Source: Faunimonas pinastri (lineage in GTDB: Bacteria; Pseudomonadota; Alphaproteobacteria; Rhizobiales; Afifellaceae). From it: a DNA stretch of 64,000 nt. Of the stretch, positions 1 through 7,787 are shown in pieces; positions within the stretch are counted from its first letter, which is position 1; every line of letters begins with the position of its first letter. Under the pieces are notes generated by a model, which was not told the DNA's origin, did not search any database, and was given only the letters and a program-made list of their open reading frames with translations. The position numbers and the translations under genes are program-made. The stretch covers positions 62,001-126,000 of the forward strand of contig NZ_FOFG01000002.1 in assembly GCF_900110915.1 (NCBI RefSeq), given 5' to 3'.

Positions 1-300
1 GTGGCGGGCGCGTTCCTCGCGCTTGTGGTTCTGCGGTTCGCGCCGGAACCGGCCTGGATGCTGCCCGGCATCTGGCAGGTGCTGGTCAGCCTCGGCATTT
101 TCGCCTCCGCCCGCACCCTGCCCCGCGCGGTGACGCTCGGCGGCGCCTGGTATTTCGTCGCCGGCTTTGCCGTGCTGATGATCTGCGGCGGCAGCCACAC
201 CGTCTCGCCCTGGGCGATGGGAATTCCCTTTGCCGGCGGGCAGCTGCTGCTCGCCGCGATCCTGTACTTCTCCTCCGGAGAGCATCATGGCCAAGCCTGA
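1..300 (+). CDS. membrane protein, C-terminal part (5' end outside window)
   Basis: The frame is open from the first base to a TGA at 298-300, so this is most likely the C-terminal part of a longer protein; the GTG at base 1 is just where the window begins. The 99 visible residues hold about four hydrophobic stretches (roughly 1-12, 19-37, 44-64 and 70-90) separated by short loops such as RTLPR, with no catalytic motif I recognise. It reads as an integral inner-membrane protein of unknown function. Its stop lies 14 bases inside the next gene, so the two are probably co-translated, and a UppS-like gene follows directly. The function is not identified. Confidence 0.6.
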   Translation: MAGAFLALVVLRFAPEPAWMLPGIWQVLVSLGIFASARTLPRAVTLGGAWYFVAGFAVLMICGGSHTVSPWAMGIPFAGGQLLLAAILYFSSGEHHGQA

Positions 301-667
301 TCCCGCCGCGGCTCCCTTTTCCTATGACGGGCTCGACCGCGTCATTCATGAGAAGGCCCGGCTGGGCGTCCTGACCTCGCTGATCGGCCACCCCAAGGGC
401 CTGGCCTTCGCCGACCTGAAGCAGCTCTGCGGTCTGACCGACGGCAATCTCAGCCGGCATCTGCAGGTGCTGCAGGAAGCGGGGCTGGTCGACATCATCA
501 AGGGCTACGAGGGCAACCGGCCGCATACGAGTTGCAAGCTCACCGCCGAAGGTCGCCGTCGCTTCGTGGAGTACCTCTCCGTGCTGGAGCAGGTCGTGCG
601 CGACGCCGCCAAGGCCGCCGAGGGGGAAGAACTGCCGCCGTCCCGCTTGCGCCTCTTTCCGACCTGA
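287..667 (+). CDS. winged-helix transcriptional regulator (HTH_34/ArsR-MarR-like)
   Basis: A 126-residue one-domain DNA-binding protein. Residues about 17-95 form a winged helix: a first helix with HEKARLGVLTSL, the turn GLAFADLKQLCGLTDGNLSRHLQVLQEAGLV as recognition unit (about residues 46-76), and a wing with tyrosine and arginine before KLTAEGRRRF. This is the pattern of small transcriptional regulators that carry a 'winged helix DNA-binding' domain and no separate ligand domain. The ATG at 287 is preceded by a CCGGAG ribosome site; an in-frame upstream codon at 230 would bury the start in the membrane gene. It overlaps the preceding membrane protein gene and lies 38 bases before the UppS-like gene, so it likely regulates this small operon; its target is inferred only. 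Confidence 0.8.
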   Translation: MAKPDPAAAPFSYDGLDRVIHEKARLGVLTSLIGHPKGLAFADLKQLCGLTDGNLSRHLQVLQEAGLVDIIKGYEGNRPHTSCKLTAEGRRRFVEYLSVLEQVVRDAAKAAEGEELPPSRLRLFPT

Positions 668-705
668 CAGGCGAAATCCGTTTTTATTTGCGAGGAGACT
701 TTACA

Positions 706-1455
706 GTGCAAACCTCTTTTCTTTCCAAACTGCACGTCGGCGTCATCATGGACGGCAACGGGCGCTGGGCGACGCAGCAGGGCCTGCCGCGCGGGCTTGG
801 CCACGAGGCCGGGGTGGACGCCACCCGGCGTGTGATGGAAGCGGCACCCGGCATGGGAGTGGGTACGCTGACGCTCTTCGCATTCTCCAGCGACAACTGG
901 CGCCGCCCGGACGAGGAGGTCGCCACGCTGATGCACCTCCTGGAGATCTATCTCCGCTCCGAGACGCACCAACTCGTGGAGAAAGGCATCAGACTGAACC
1001 TGATCGGTCGGCGTGACCGGCTTCCCCCGGGCCTGCGGGAGGAGATCGACCGCGCCGAAGCGATGACGGCGGCGGGCGATCGTCTGCACGTGCGCCTGGC
1101 CGTCGACTATTCCGCCCGCGACGCGATCCTCGCTGCCGCCGCACGGATCAGCGCCGGCGAGGATCTCACCCGGCCCGGCTTCTCGCGCCTGGTCAGCGGC
1201 GACATCGTCCGCGACGTGGATCTGGTGATCCGCACCAGCGGCGAACAGCGGCTTTCCGACTTCATGCTTTGGGAGAGCGCCTACGCGGAGCTGTTCTTCA
1301 CGCAGCGCATGTGGCCGGACTTCACCGGCGAGGATCTCGCCGAGGCTCTTGCCGCCTTCGGCGGGCGCCAGCGGCGCTTCGGCACCACTCCGTCGCAGGC
1401 GGCGCTCAAGGTCGCGGCGGCACACACGATGCCCGCGCAGCCCGTCGCCGCCTGA
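706..1455 (+). CDS. uppS: UppS-like cis-prenyl (undecaprenyl) diphosphate synthase, second-type
   Basis: Predicted cis-prenyltransferase of 249 residues that condenses isopentenyl diphosphate onto farnesyl diphosphate to make a Z-polyprenyl diphosphate, the precursor of the lipid carrier for peptidoglycan and polysaccharide. Seen: the catalytic start motif MDGNGRW (Asp16), FAFSSDNWRRP near residue 65, RTSGEQRLSDF near 176 and WPDF near 203, all signatures of the family. The usual NYGGR motif is replaced by DYSARD (about 134). The GTG start at 706 follows a GAGGAG site with good spacing. The gene is not in the usual frr-uppS-cdsA-dxr cluster but behind a small regulator and a membrane protein, so it is likely a paralog of the housekeeping enzyme; product chain length cannot be told from sequence. 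Confidence 0.85.
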   Translation: MQTSFLSKLHVGVIMDGNGRWATQQGLPRGLGHEAGVDATRRVMEAAPGMGVGTLTLFAFSSDNWRRPDEEVATLMHLLEIYLRSETHQLVEKGIRLNLIGRRDRLPPGLREEIDRAEAMTAAGDRLHVRLAVDYSARDAILAAAARISAGEDLTRPGFSRLVSGDIVRDVDLVIRTSGEQRLSDFMLWESAYAELFFTQRMWPDFTGEDLAEALAAFGGRQRRFGTTPSQAALKVAAAHTMPAQPVAA

Positions 1456-1525
1456 CGAACGAACCCCCTTCAGGGGCTGCGTGCTTTCACTTGACGGGAG
1501 CTTCGCCTCGCGTCCTCATGCCGGG

Positions 1526-1903
1526 ATGATCTTTCGGGGACATCTCGGGACGCGGCGGCTGGCGGCCGTGCTCCTGGTGCTTGCGCTCGTCGCGGCCGGA
1601 ATCGGCCGTGCCTGCGCCGGGGTCCCCGCGTCCCCGCCGCTTCCCCAGCAACTCGGCGGCTTCCCCGTCGAGCTCTGTCATTCGGAGCCCACGGGGGCGC
1701 CGGATCATCGGGGCTCGCCATCGCATCCGATGGATTGCTGCGGAGACGGCTGTCTCTGCGCCCCGGCTATCCTGCCCTCGCCCCTGAGCCTCGCCCGGCT
1801 GGCTTCGCCTGCTCCGCTGGCCGCTGCCGCCGTCAGCACCTGGAAACTTCGGTTCGCGCAGCTGCGTTCGCCTCGCCAGTCACAGGGACCTCCTGCCGCC
1901 TGA
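1526..1903 (+). CDS. DUF2946-like small exported Cys/His protein
   Basis: A 125-residue protein with a hydrophobic N-terminal segment (about residues 10-30, LAAVLLVLALVAAGIG) that can act as signal peptide or anchor. Residues about 50-78 are rich in possible metal ligands: LCHSE, HRGSPSHPMDCC and GDGCLCAP. Short exported proteins with such a Cys/His patch placed before copper chaperone genes match the DUF2946-type family, whose function is unknown. It heads a same-strand group with PCuAC, CopC and CopD genes, which suggests a role in periplasmic copper handling. The start ATG at 1526 was chosen because the signal-like segment begins right after it; longer in-frame versions begin in proline/arginine-rich non-signal sequence. 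The family call is tentative. Confidence 0.6.
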   Translation: MIFRGHLGTRRLAAVLLVLALVAAGIGRACAGVPASPPLPQQLGGFPVELCHSEPTGAPDHRGSPSHPMDCCGDGCLCAPAILPSPLSLARLASPAPLAAAAVSTWKLRFAQLRSPRQSQGPPAA

Positions 1904-1975
1904 CCGGAACCGACAGGCAATTTCCGTGCGCCGTCCGTTTCTCGACGGCGGCTCTCGCCCGGTACAGGATAAACC

Positions 1976-2476
1976 ATGGCTCTTTTTCTTCGCGCCGGCT
2001 TTGCCGCCGGCCTCCTCCTTGCTTCCGCCGTCGCGAGCTCCGCGCGGGCTGAAGACTTTAACCTCGGCGATCTTGCCGTGCAGCATCCCTGGACTCGGGC
2101 GACGCCGCCCGGAGCTCAGGTTGCGGCGGGTTACATCACGATCCGCAACAATGGCAGCACGGCGGACCGCCTCGTCGGCGGCTCGCTGGAAGCGGCCTCC
2201 GGCTTCGAATTGCACGACATGTCGATGAAGGACGGGGTGATGCGGATGCGGCCCGCCGCTCCGGTCGAGATCCCGCCCGGCGGCTCCGTGACGCTTTCGC
2301 CTTCCGGCACGCACGCGATGTTCACCGGGCTGAAGCACGTCCTGACGAAAGGCAGTGCCATCGCCGGCACGCTGGTCTTCGACCATGCGGGTACGCTCCC
2401 CGTCCGCTTCTCCGTGGAAGCGATCGGCGCGAAAGCCCCGGCTTCGGCAGCCATGCCCGGCATGAAGATGAACTGA
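1976..2476 (+). CDS. PCuAC-type periplasmic copper chaperone
   Basis: Periplasmic Cu(I) chaperone of the PCu(A)C (formerly DUF461) family, 166 residues with a signal peptide ending at about residue 25 (SSARA). In this family Cu(I) is bound by two His and two Met in a pattern H-x-M followed by H-x-M; here His80 and Met82/Met84 (ELHDMSM) and His113/Met115 (THAMF) are present in the expected spacing. A C-terminal Met/His-type tail (MPGMKMN) may add weak copper sites. Family members pass copper to the CuA or CuB centre of cytochrome oxidase, often with a Sco protein. It stands between the DUF2946-like gene and copC-copD, and a haem A synthase gene (ctaA) lies elsewhere in the window. Confidence 0.9.
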   Translation: MALFLRAGFAAGLLLASAVASSARAEDFNLGDLAVQHPWTRATPPGAQVAAGYITIRNNGSTADRLVGGSLEAASGFELHDMSMKDGVMRMRPAAPVEIPPGGSVTLSPSGTHAMFTGLKHVLTKGSAIAGTLVFDHAGTLPVRFSVEAIGAKAPASAAMPGMKMN

Positions 2477-2574
2477 GCCGCCGGCCCACGACCTGCAGTT
2501 CACGGCCCACCGGTAAGCCCTGGGACCGCTTCGCCTCGCGGAAATCCGCGCCCCATCACCACAAAGGAATTCCC

Positions 2575-2946
2575 ATGACCATCATCGCCCGCACGATCGT
2601 GGCCGCCGCCGCGATCGGCCTAGGCCTTTCCTCCACGGCCTTTGCCCATGCTCATCTGAAGACGACCGTGCCCGCCGCCGAAAGCACGGTTTCCACCTCA
2701 CCGGCCGAACTCGACCTCGGTTTCTCCGAAGGTCTCGACGTCGCCTTCTCAAGGGCTGCGCTCAAGGGCGCCGACGGAAAGCTCGTCGAAACCGGCAAAG
2801 CCGCGCTCAAGGCAGGCGACGGCAGGACGCTGGTGGTGCCGCTCATGGCGCCGCTCCAGCCCGGTTACTACACCGTGGACTGGCAGGCCCTTTCCACCGA
2901 CGGTCACAAGACCACCGGCAGCTACGGCTTCACGTTCAAGCCATGA
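2575..2946 (+). CDS. copC: CopC-family periplasmic copper-binding protein
   Basis: Small periplasmic copper-binding protein, 123 residues. A signal peptide runs to about residue 24 (STAFA), leaving HAHL as the mature N-terminus; this free N-terminal His together with a later His (about residue 111, in STDGHKTTG) forms the Cu(II) site typical of CopC. The middle is the beta-sandwich sequence expected for the family, ending SYGFTFKP. No Met-rich Cu(I) loop is visible, so it is probably the Cu(II)-only type. An AAAGGA ribosome site precedes the ATG. Its last codons overlap the copD start (ATGA at 2943-2946), which argues for coupled synthesis and delivery of copper from CopC to CopD. Confidence 0.9.
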   Translation: MTIIARTIVAAAAIGLGLSSTAFAHAHLKTTVPAAESTVSTSPAELDLGFSEGLDVAFSRAALKGADGKLVETGKAALKAGDGRTLVVPLMAPLQPGYYTVDWQALSTDGHKTTGSYGFTFKP

Positions 2947-3830
2947 TCACGCCGGGCGCCGCGCTGACGGGCTGTCGTTTCCTGCACGATGCATTCGCGA
3001 TGCTCGTGTGGGGATCGGCGTTCTTCGTCGCGGCGCTCGTCCCTCGATCGCTGCGGGTCGATACGGCCCGCAGCCTCCGCCTCGTGTGCGGCATCGCGGT
3101 CGCGATCATTCTCATCACGGCTCTCGCGGCGCTGCCGATCCAGGCCGCCGGTCTTGGCGACGGCTGGACGGACGCACTCAGAGGCGAGATCCTCCGCGCA
3201 GTGGTCACCCGGACCAGCGCCGGTTCAGCATGGGTTCTTCAGGCCGCCTCGGCGCTCCTCCTCTGCGCCGCCCTCGCCGCCCAGCCCGGATTGCGCCCTG
3301 CCGCGATCGCGGCAGCAGCAGCCATCGTCCTCGGCGGCCTTACCGCCTCCGGCCACGCGGCAATGCATGGCGGCTGGCTGGGCGTTGCTCACCGCGCCAA
3401 CGACGCCATTCATCTGCTCTCCGGCGGGTTCTGGTTCGGCGCGCTGATCCCGCTTTTTCCCGTTCTTCGCGCGCTCGACCGGCCGGAGGCGCAGCACGCC
3501 GCCGCAGTCGCGCTCCGCCGTTTTTCCAGCCTCGGCCATCTCGCCGTCGCGCTCGTGGTTCTGACCGGAGCCGTCAGCACGGCGCTGGTTTTGGGGCGCC
3601 TGCCGACCGACCTGAAATCACCCTATCAGGCGCTGCTTCTCGGGAAGATTTCGCTCGTGACGGTCATGAGCGGGCTCGCGATCGTGAACCGCTATGTCGT
3701 GGTGCCGCGCATGGCTAGCGATCGCCGGGATGCCCTTGCCGCGCTCCGCACCGGCATCCGGGCCGAGATCCTGCTCGGCTTTGTCGTCATCGGACTGGTG
3801 GCCGCGTTCGGCATGATGGACCCGGCCTGA
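2943..3830 (+). CDS. copD: CopD-family copper transport membrane protein
   Basis: Inner-membrane protein of 295 residues with about eight hydrophobic segments, matching the CopD copper-import/resistance family. Conserved His residues that could guide copper through the membrane are visible: HDAF near residue 15, and the cluster SGHAAMHGGWLGVAHRAND with IHLLSGGFWFGAL around residues 137-168, which is the most diagnostic stretch of the family. It starts within the copC stop (ATGA overlap) and is the last gene of the copper group; a strong bidirectional hairpin follows 36 bases downstream. Function inferred from the family and the CopC partner: transfer of copper from periplasm to cytoplasm or to oxidase assembly. 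Confidence 0.9.
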   Translation: MITPGAALTGCRFLHDAFAMLVWGSAFFVAALVPRSLRVDTARSLRLVCGIAVAIILITALAALPIQAAGLGDGWTDALRGEILRAVVTRTSAGSAWVLQAASALLLCAALAAQPGLRPAAIAAAAAIVLGGLTASGHAAMHGGWLGVAHRANDAIHLLSGGFWFGALIPLFPVLRALDRPEAQHAAAVALRRFSSLGHLAVALVVLTGAVSTALVLGRLPTDLKSPYQALLLGKISLVTVMSGLAIVNRYVVVPRMASDRRDALAALRTGIRAEILLGFVVIGLVAAFGMMDPA

Positions 3831-3865
3831 CCTCGACGGACCGGTCGGAACCCCTCGCCACAAAC

Positions 3866-3898
3866 AAAACCGGAGCCGCCCAGGGCAGCTCCGGTTTT
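3866..3898. terminator. bidirectional rho-independent terminator between copD and the DpaA-like gene
   Basis: AAAACCGGAGC (3866-3876) pairs perfectly with GCTCCGGTTTT (3888-3898) around an 11-base loop. The A-run before and T-run after make it usable on both strands, as expected between the convergent copD and the minus-strand lipoprotein gene. Confidence 0.85.
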
Positions 3899-3917
3899 CT
3901 CTCTATGCAATCTGAAA

Positions 3918-5306
3918 TCAGCGCGGCAGCGAGACGATTGAACCCGTCGAACCGGCGGCAGCTGCGGTTGCCGCAGTGTTCGTCTGGAGCGCCGCCGGGA
4001 TCACCGGAGCGGTCTCGTTTTCGGGAGTGGAGTTCTTGCCGATCAGGCGAGCGAAGAGGCTCCGATGCTTCGGCTGTTCGCTCTCGGCATAGGCGGTCGC
4101 GCCAACCGGAGGCTCCGCACCAAAGTCCGAAGCAGGCGCTGCGGCAGGTTCCCTGGCCGCAAGCATCGGCTGCGATACGGCGACGGGAGCGGCCTTCGCC
4201 TTGGCAGTGGCCGGCACTGCCGCCGGGGCCTTCTGGATCGAGCCGGTATGGATGGGGTCCACGGCCTTCTGCGCCGAAGCAGCCACGGCCGGGGTAAGTT
4301 GCGCAACAGCGGTGGGCGCCGGAGCCGCCGGAGTGCTCAGTTTGGTGGCTTCCGCGGCCTTGGGCGCCCCGAAAATCGAGGCCAGCATGGTCGGATGAGG
4401 GTTGAGCTTGTCCTGCTCGCGTCTCTCGGACTTGATCTGGTCCTGCTGAAGCTGCGCCAGCACGATCTGCGTCTTGGCGTCGTCCTGCGCTTCCTTCTGC
4501 GCGACGGCGACACGAAGCGGCTCCGGCACGGTCATCACCGGGCATGCACCCGTCGGGTTGAAGGCGATGCCGTTCTGCGAATTGGAGTTGAAGACATACT
4601 GCCCGGAGCAGACGTCGACCTTCGGCTCCTGATGCGTCACCTCGAAATGGTCGTAGCCGACCTTCAGCATTTTCCAGAACGGCATGTTCGGGTCGCCGTA
4701 ATGCTTGGCCATGTTTTCCGGCGTCATGCGGAAGGGATAGGCCTGCACCTGAAAGGCGCGCTGACCACCCTCGAAGGCCGTGCGTGCAAAGGTCCAGATT
4801 TCCTGCATCTGGTCGTCGTTCATGGCGTAGCAGCCGGCCGACGAGCAGATGCCATGCACCATCAGCGCCACCCCCGTGCGGCTGTGCGCACGGTCATAGG
4901 CGTTGGGGAAACCGATATTGAAGGAGAGGTAATAGGCCGACTTGGGATTCATCTGGCCGGGATAGATCGTATAGAAGCCTTCCGGCGACTGCCGGTCGCC
5001 TTCCTTGACCTTGGGCCCGAGCCCGCCGGACCACTTGCAGATCTGGTAGCTCTTGACCAGCGCGAACCGACCGGTGGTCTTCTGCTGCTTCCAGACCTCG
5101 AAGCTGGAATCTTCCTTGAAGATCCGAACCAGGATCGGCGACTTCTCGTCCATGTCGTTCTTGACGAGGAGCGCCCTGGTTTCCGAGGAGAAGGGCCGGA
5201 CCTGCTTCGGCAACTGGGCCACGTCCGTGCAGGAGGCCAGCACCAGGGCCGCCATCGCGCCGACCAGGAAAGCGCCAACGCGCCCAAACCGCCTGATGCT
5301 CAGCAT
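3918..5306 (-). CDS. YafK/DpaA-like L,D-transpeptidase-fold lipoprotein
   Basis: Predicted envelope enzyme of about 462 residues. A lipoprotein signal ends LVLASC (lipidated Cys about residue 26). Residues about 50-240 carry a YkuD-fold domain of the YafK branch: MVHGICSSAGCYAM contains the catalytic His (about 151) and Cys (about 159). In E. coli the YafK relative (DpaA) cleaves the bond between Braun lipoprotein and peptidoglycan rather than forming cross-links, so hydrolysis or release is as likely here as transpeptidation. The C-terminal 200 residues are Ala/Pro-rich low complexity with coiled-coil potential around 290-320 (QLQQDQIKSERREQDK). The ATG at 5306 follows GGGA at proper spacing; an in-frame ATG at 5318 is an alternative. 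It is a monocistron between accA and the copper genes. Confidence 0.85.
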   Translation of the reverse strand: MLSIRRFGRVGAFLVGAMAALVLASCTDVAQLPKQVRPFSSETRALLVKNDMDEKSPILVRIFKEDSSFEVWKQQKTTGRFALVKSYQICKWSGGLGPKVKEGDRQSPEGFYTIYPGQMNPKSAYYLSFNIGFPNAYDRAHSRTGVALMVHGICSSAGCYAMNDDQMQEIWTFARTAFEGGQRAFQVQAYPFRMTPENMAKHYGDPNMPFWKMLKVGYDHFEVTHQEPKVDVCSGQYVFNSNSQNGIAFNPTGACPVMTVPEPLRVAVAQKEAQDDAKTQIVLAQLQQDQIKSERREQDKLNPHPTMLASIFGAPKAAEATKLSTPAAPAPTAVAQLTPAVAASAQKAVDPIHTGSIQKAPAAVPATAKAKAAPVAVSQPMLAAREPAAAPASDFGAEPPVGATAYAESEQPKHRSLFARLIGKNSTPENETAPVIPAALQTNTAATAAAAGSTGSIVSLPR

Positions 5307-5448
5307 CGCCAATCCCATCTTCCGGATGCACCAGGCACCGATACGACCGGATATGCGCGCCCAGGGTTAACGAACCCTTAAGCGGCGGACGGCCTTAAAG
5401 TGCCTGAATGTCTAGCCCCGGCGCGATACTTAGCACAGCTGTGGTTAA

Positions 5449-6405
5449 TCAGGAAAGAGTGCGCCCGATATCGAGGAACTTCTGCCGGCGGCTCCGCACC
5501 AAATCTTCCGGAGAAAGGACTGAAAGCTCCGAAAGGGTGCGCTCGATCACGTCCCCCGTGCGGGCGATCACCTCGTCCGGCGCGCGATGGGCGCCGCCGA
5601 GAGGCTCGGGAATGATGCCGTCGATCACCTTGAGACCCTGAAGATCGGCCGCCGTGATCTTCATCGCGGTCGCCGCATCCTGCGCGCGGGTCGAATCACG
5701 CCAGAGAATCGAAGCGGCGCCTTCCGGCGAGATGACGCTGTAGACCGCATGTTCGAGCATGAAGACGCGGTTGGCGGTGGCGATGGCGATGGCGCCACCG
5801 GAGCCGCCCTCGCCAAGCACGATCGCGACATTCGGAACGCGGAGATTGAGGCAGGCCTCGGTGGAACGGGCGATCGCCTCGGCCTGCCCGCGCTCCTCGG
5901 CATTGACGCCGGGATAGGCGCCCGCCGTATCGACCAGCGAGATCACCGGCAACTTGAAGCGCTGGGCCAGCTCCATGATGCGGACGGCCTTGCGATAGCC
6001 CTCCGGGCGGGCCATGCCGAAATTGTGCTGCAGGCGGGTCTGCGTGTCCGCGCCCTTTTCCTGGGCAAGAACCGCGACCGGCTGCCCCTTGAAGCGGCCG
6101 AAGCCGGCGATCAGCGCCTGATCCTCGGAGAACTTCCGGTCACCTGCCAGCGGCGTGAACTCGTCGATCAGGCCGGCAATGTAGTGGACCGCATGCGGGC
6201 GGTCGGGGTGGCGCGCCACCTGCGTCTTCTGCCACGGGGTCAGGCGGGAATAGGCGACCTTGAGCGCCTCGCGCGCCTTCTCCTCCAGGGTGGCGATCTC
6301 GTCGGAGACGGAAACGCCATCCTCTCCGTTCTGCAGTCGCCGCAACTCCTGGATCTGCCCCATCAGATCGGCAACCGGCTTTTCGAAATCGAGGAACGTC
6401 CGCAT
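5449..6405 (-). CDS. accA: acetyl-CoA carboxylase carboxyltransferase subunit alpha
   Basis: Alpha subunit of the carboxyltransferase of acetyl-CoA carboxylase, which moves the carboxyl group from carboxybiotin to acetyl-CoA to give malonyl-CoA, the first step of fatty acid synthesis. The 318-residue length equals that of known AccA. Visible family signatures are FLDFEKPVADL at the N-terminus, the HYIAGLIDEFTPLAGDR stretch, and the oxyanion-forming GEGGSGGAIAI near residue 200 followed by VYSVISPEGAASILWRD. It works with AccD, not in this window. The ATG at 6405 is preceded by AGGTGA; the in-frame GTG at 6417 lacks a site. It follows xerD by 82 bases on the same strand. Confidence 0.95.
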   Translation of the reverse strand: MRTFLDFEKPVADLMGQIQELRRLQNGEDGVSVSDEIATLEEKAREALKVAYSRLTPWQKTQVARHPDRPHAVHYIAGLIDEFTPLAGDRKFSEDQALIAGFGRFKGQPVAVLAQEKGADTQTRLQHNFGMARPEGYRKAVRIMELAQRFKLPVISLVDTAGAYPGVNAEERGQAEAIARSTEACLNLRVPNVAIVLGEGGSGGAIAIATANRVFMLEHAVYSVISPEGAASILWRDSTRAQDAATAMKITAADLQGLKVIDGIIPEPLGGAHRAPDEVIARTGDVIERTLSELSVLSPEDLVRSRRQKFLDIGRTLS

Positions 6406-6487
6406 ACTCACCTGCACTGAACACGGGGGTCTGGCGCATGGCGCCGGTCCGGATTGGGCCGCAACCTGACGATGAGGGAGCGTTCAG

Positions 6488-7450
6488 TCAAGCAGTCCCC
6501 TCGCCTTCGAGCGAGCGGGCGAGCGGATGATGGTCCTGGACGAGCTGCCTCAGGCGCTCGTCCAGCACATGCGTGTAGATCTGCGTGGTCGATATGTCGG
6601 CGTGCCCGAGCAGGGTCTGAACGACGCGAAGATCCGCCCCGCCGGACAGGAGATGCGTGGCGAAGGCATGCCGCAGGACGTGGGGAGAAAGGCGCGAGGG
6701 CGAGATCCCGGCGCGCACCGCGACATCCTTGAGATCGCGCGCGAAGGACTGGCGGGTGATATGCCCGCTCTCGCTTTGCGCCGGGAACATCCAGTCGCTC
6801 TTGGCCCCGCGTGCGAGCCGGTAGGCCTCCACGGCCGCGATGGCCGATGGGTTCAGCGGGACAAGGCGCTCACGCCCGCCCTTGCCACGGACGGTGATGA
6901 ACTCCCGGCCGGCCTTGCCGGCGGAGGCCGGAAGCGCGATCAGCTCGGAAATGCGCAGCCCCGTTGCGTAAAGAAGTTCGAGGATGGCCAGCGTGCGCAG
7001 CGCGGCCACGCGCCTGGACGGGCTCGCCTCCGGCGCCTCGGCGGCGTCACGGGCCGCGTGTAGCAGCCGGTCGACCTCGTCCACGGTCAGCACGGCGGGC
7101 AAGGCGCGGCGCGGCTTGGGGCTCTCGGCCGTGGCGGTCGGGTCGTCCTCCCGCTCGCCCTCCTCCATGAGAAAGCGGAAGAACTGCCGGAGCGCGGAAA
7201 GACGACGCGCCTGCGACGTTGCGGCGAAGCCACGCGCATGCAGATCCTGCAGATAGTCGCGAATATCGCTCGCGGTGGCGGAAGCAAGCCCGCCGGCGTT
7301 CAGCCGGAAATCGTCGAGGTCGCGGCGATAGGCGTCGAGCGTGTTGGCGCTGGCGCCGCGTTCGGCCGAGAGCATTTCCAGAAAGGCTTCCTGCAGGAGC
7401 CCGTCCCCGGAACTCGGCCTGCCCTTTTCAGCCGGCCCGCCGGCGTTCAT
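6488..7450 (-). CDS. xerD: tyrosine recombinase XerD
   Basis: Site-specific tyrosine recombinase of 320 residues that with XerC resolves chromosome dimers at dif. The N-terminal SAM-like core-binding domain covers residues about 18-100. The catalytic domain shows the full set: Arg166 (TGLRISEL), Lys190 in the beta-hairpin ([12 protein letters not shown]), His257 and Arg260 ([12 protein letters not shown]), His283 (LGHADIST) and nucleophile Tyr292 (QIYTHV). The segment [15 protein letters not shown] is typical of XerC/D rather than of phage integrases, and no att repeats or phage genes are near. Its ATG overlaps the stop of the small membrane protein gene (ATGA at 7447-7450), so the two are translationally coupled. 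XerC versus XerD is decided by sequence feel plus the alphaproteobacterial position next to aroK. Confidence 0.9.
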   Translation of the reverse strand: MNAGGPAEKGRPSSGDGLLQEAFLEMLSAERGASANTLDAYRRDLDDFRLNAGGLASATASDIRDYLQDLHARGFAATSQARRLSALRQFFRFLMEEGEREDDPTATAESPKPRRALPAVLTVDEVDRLLHAARDAAEAPEASPSRRVAALRTLAILELLYATGLRISELIALPASAGKAGREFITVRGKGGRERLVPLNPSAIAAVEAYRLARGAKSDWMFPAQSESGHITRQSFARDLKDVAVRAGISPSRLSPHVLRHAFATHLLSGGADLRVVQTLLGHADISTTQIYTHVLDERLRQLVQDHHPLARSLEGEGTA

Positions 7451-7590
7451 TGATTGAAGCGATCGGAGGGGATGCGGACCGTGATCTCGTGCGGCTCCGG
7501 ATTGACGTAGTGTACAAGGGCGATCATGCCCCCGAACACGAGACCGGCAAGGATCAGGAGAAGCACGATCAGACGGATGAGTGTCGGCAT
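7447..7590 (-). CDS. 47-residue single-span membrane protein coupled to xerD
   Basis: A short gene of 47 codons starting at the ATG complementary to 7588-7590. The product has one hydrophobic segment (about residues 4-28, [18 protein letters not shown]) and a short soluble tail ending in [17 protein letters not shown]. The tail looks conserved in style with small proteins encoded between aroK and xerD in other Hyphomicrobiales, from memory only. Its TGA overlaps the xerD ATG by the ATGA arrangement, and it lies divergent to aroK, so it is the first gene of the xerD transcript. No function is known. It is too small for many gene finders but the overlap, the clean membrane segment and the position make it credible. 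Confidence 0.75.
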   Translation of the reverse strand: MPTLIRLIVLLLILAGLVFGGMIALVHYVNPEPHEITVRIPSDRFNQ

Positions 7591-7787
7591 CGACCAGGTT
7601 GCTTTCGTTGTGTGCCTTATTGTCTGTACCCTGCCCATCCTGAATGAAAGATGGTTAAAGTGATATTCAAGGCTTCGTTGTTTCTCGCCGCATCGGCGGC
7701 CGTCCGGCATTCCGCCGGATCGGGGCGTTCCGCTTGAGCTTGACAGGGGAAGCGACTGCGTCGCACGAAAGCGCGCAGGAGGGAGCC

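Noticed and set aside
1456-1525. Promoter TTGACG at 1491 before the DUF2946-like gene
   Set aside because: No acceptable -10 at 16-18 bases; the box may be chance in GC-rich sequence.
4065-5381. 438-codon plus-strand frame opposite the DpaA-like gene
   Set aside because: Shadow of a lipoprotein with clear lipobox and catalytic HxC motif; no family for the plus product.
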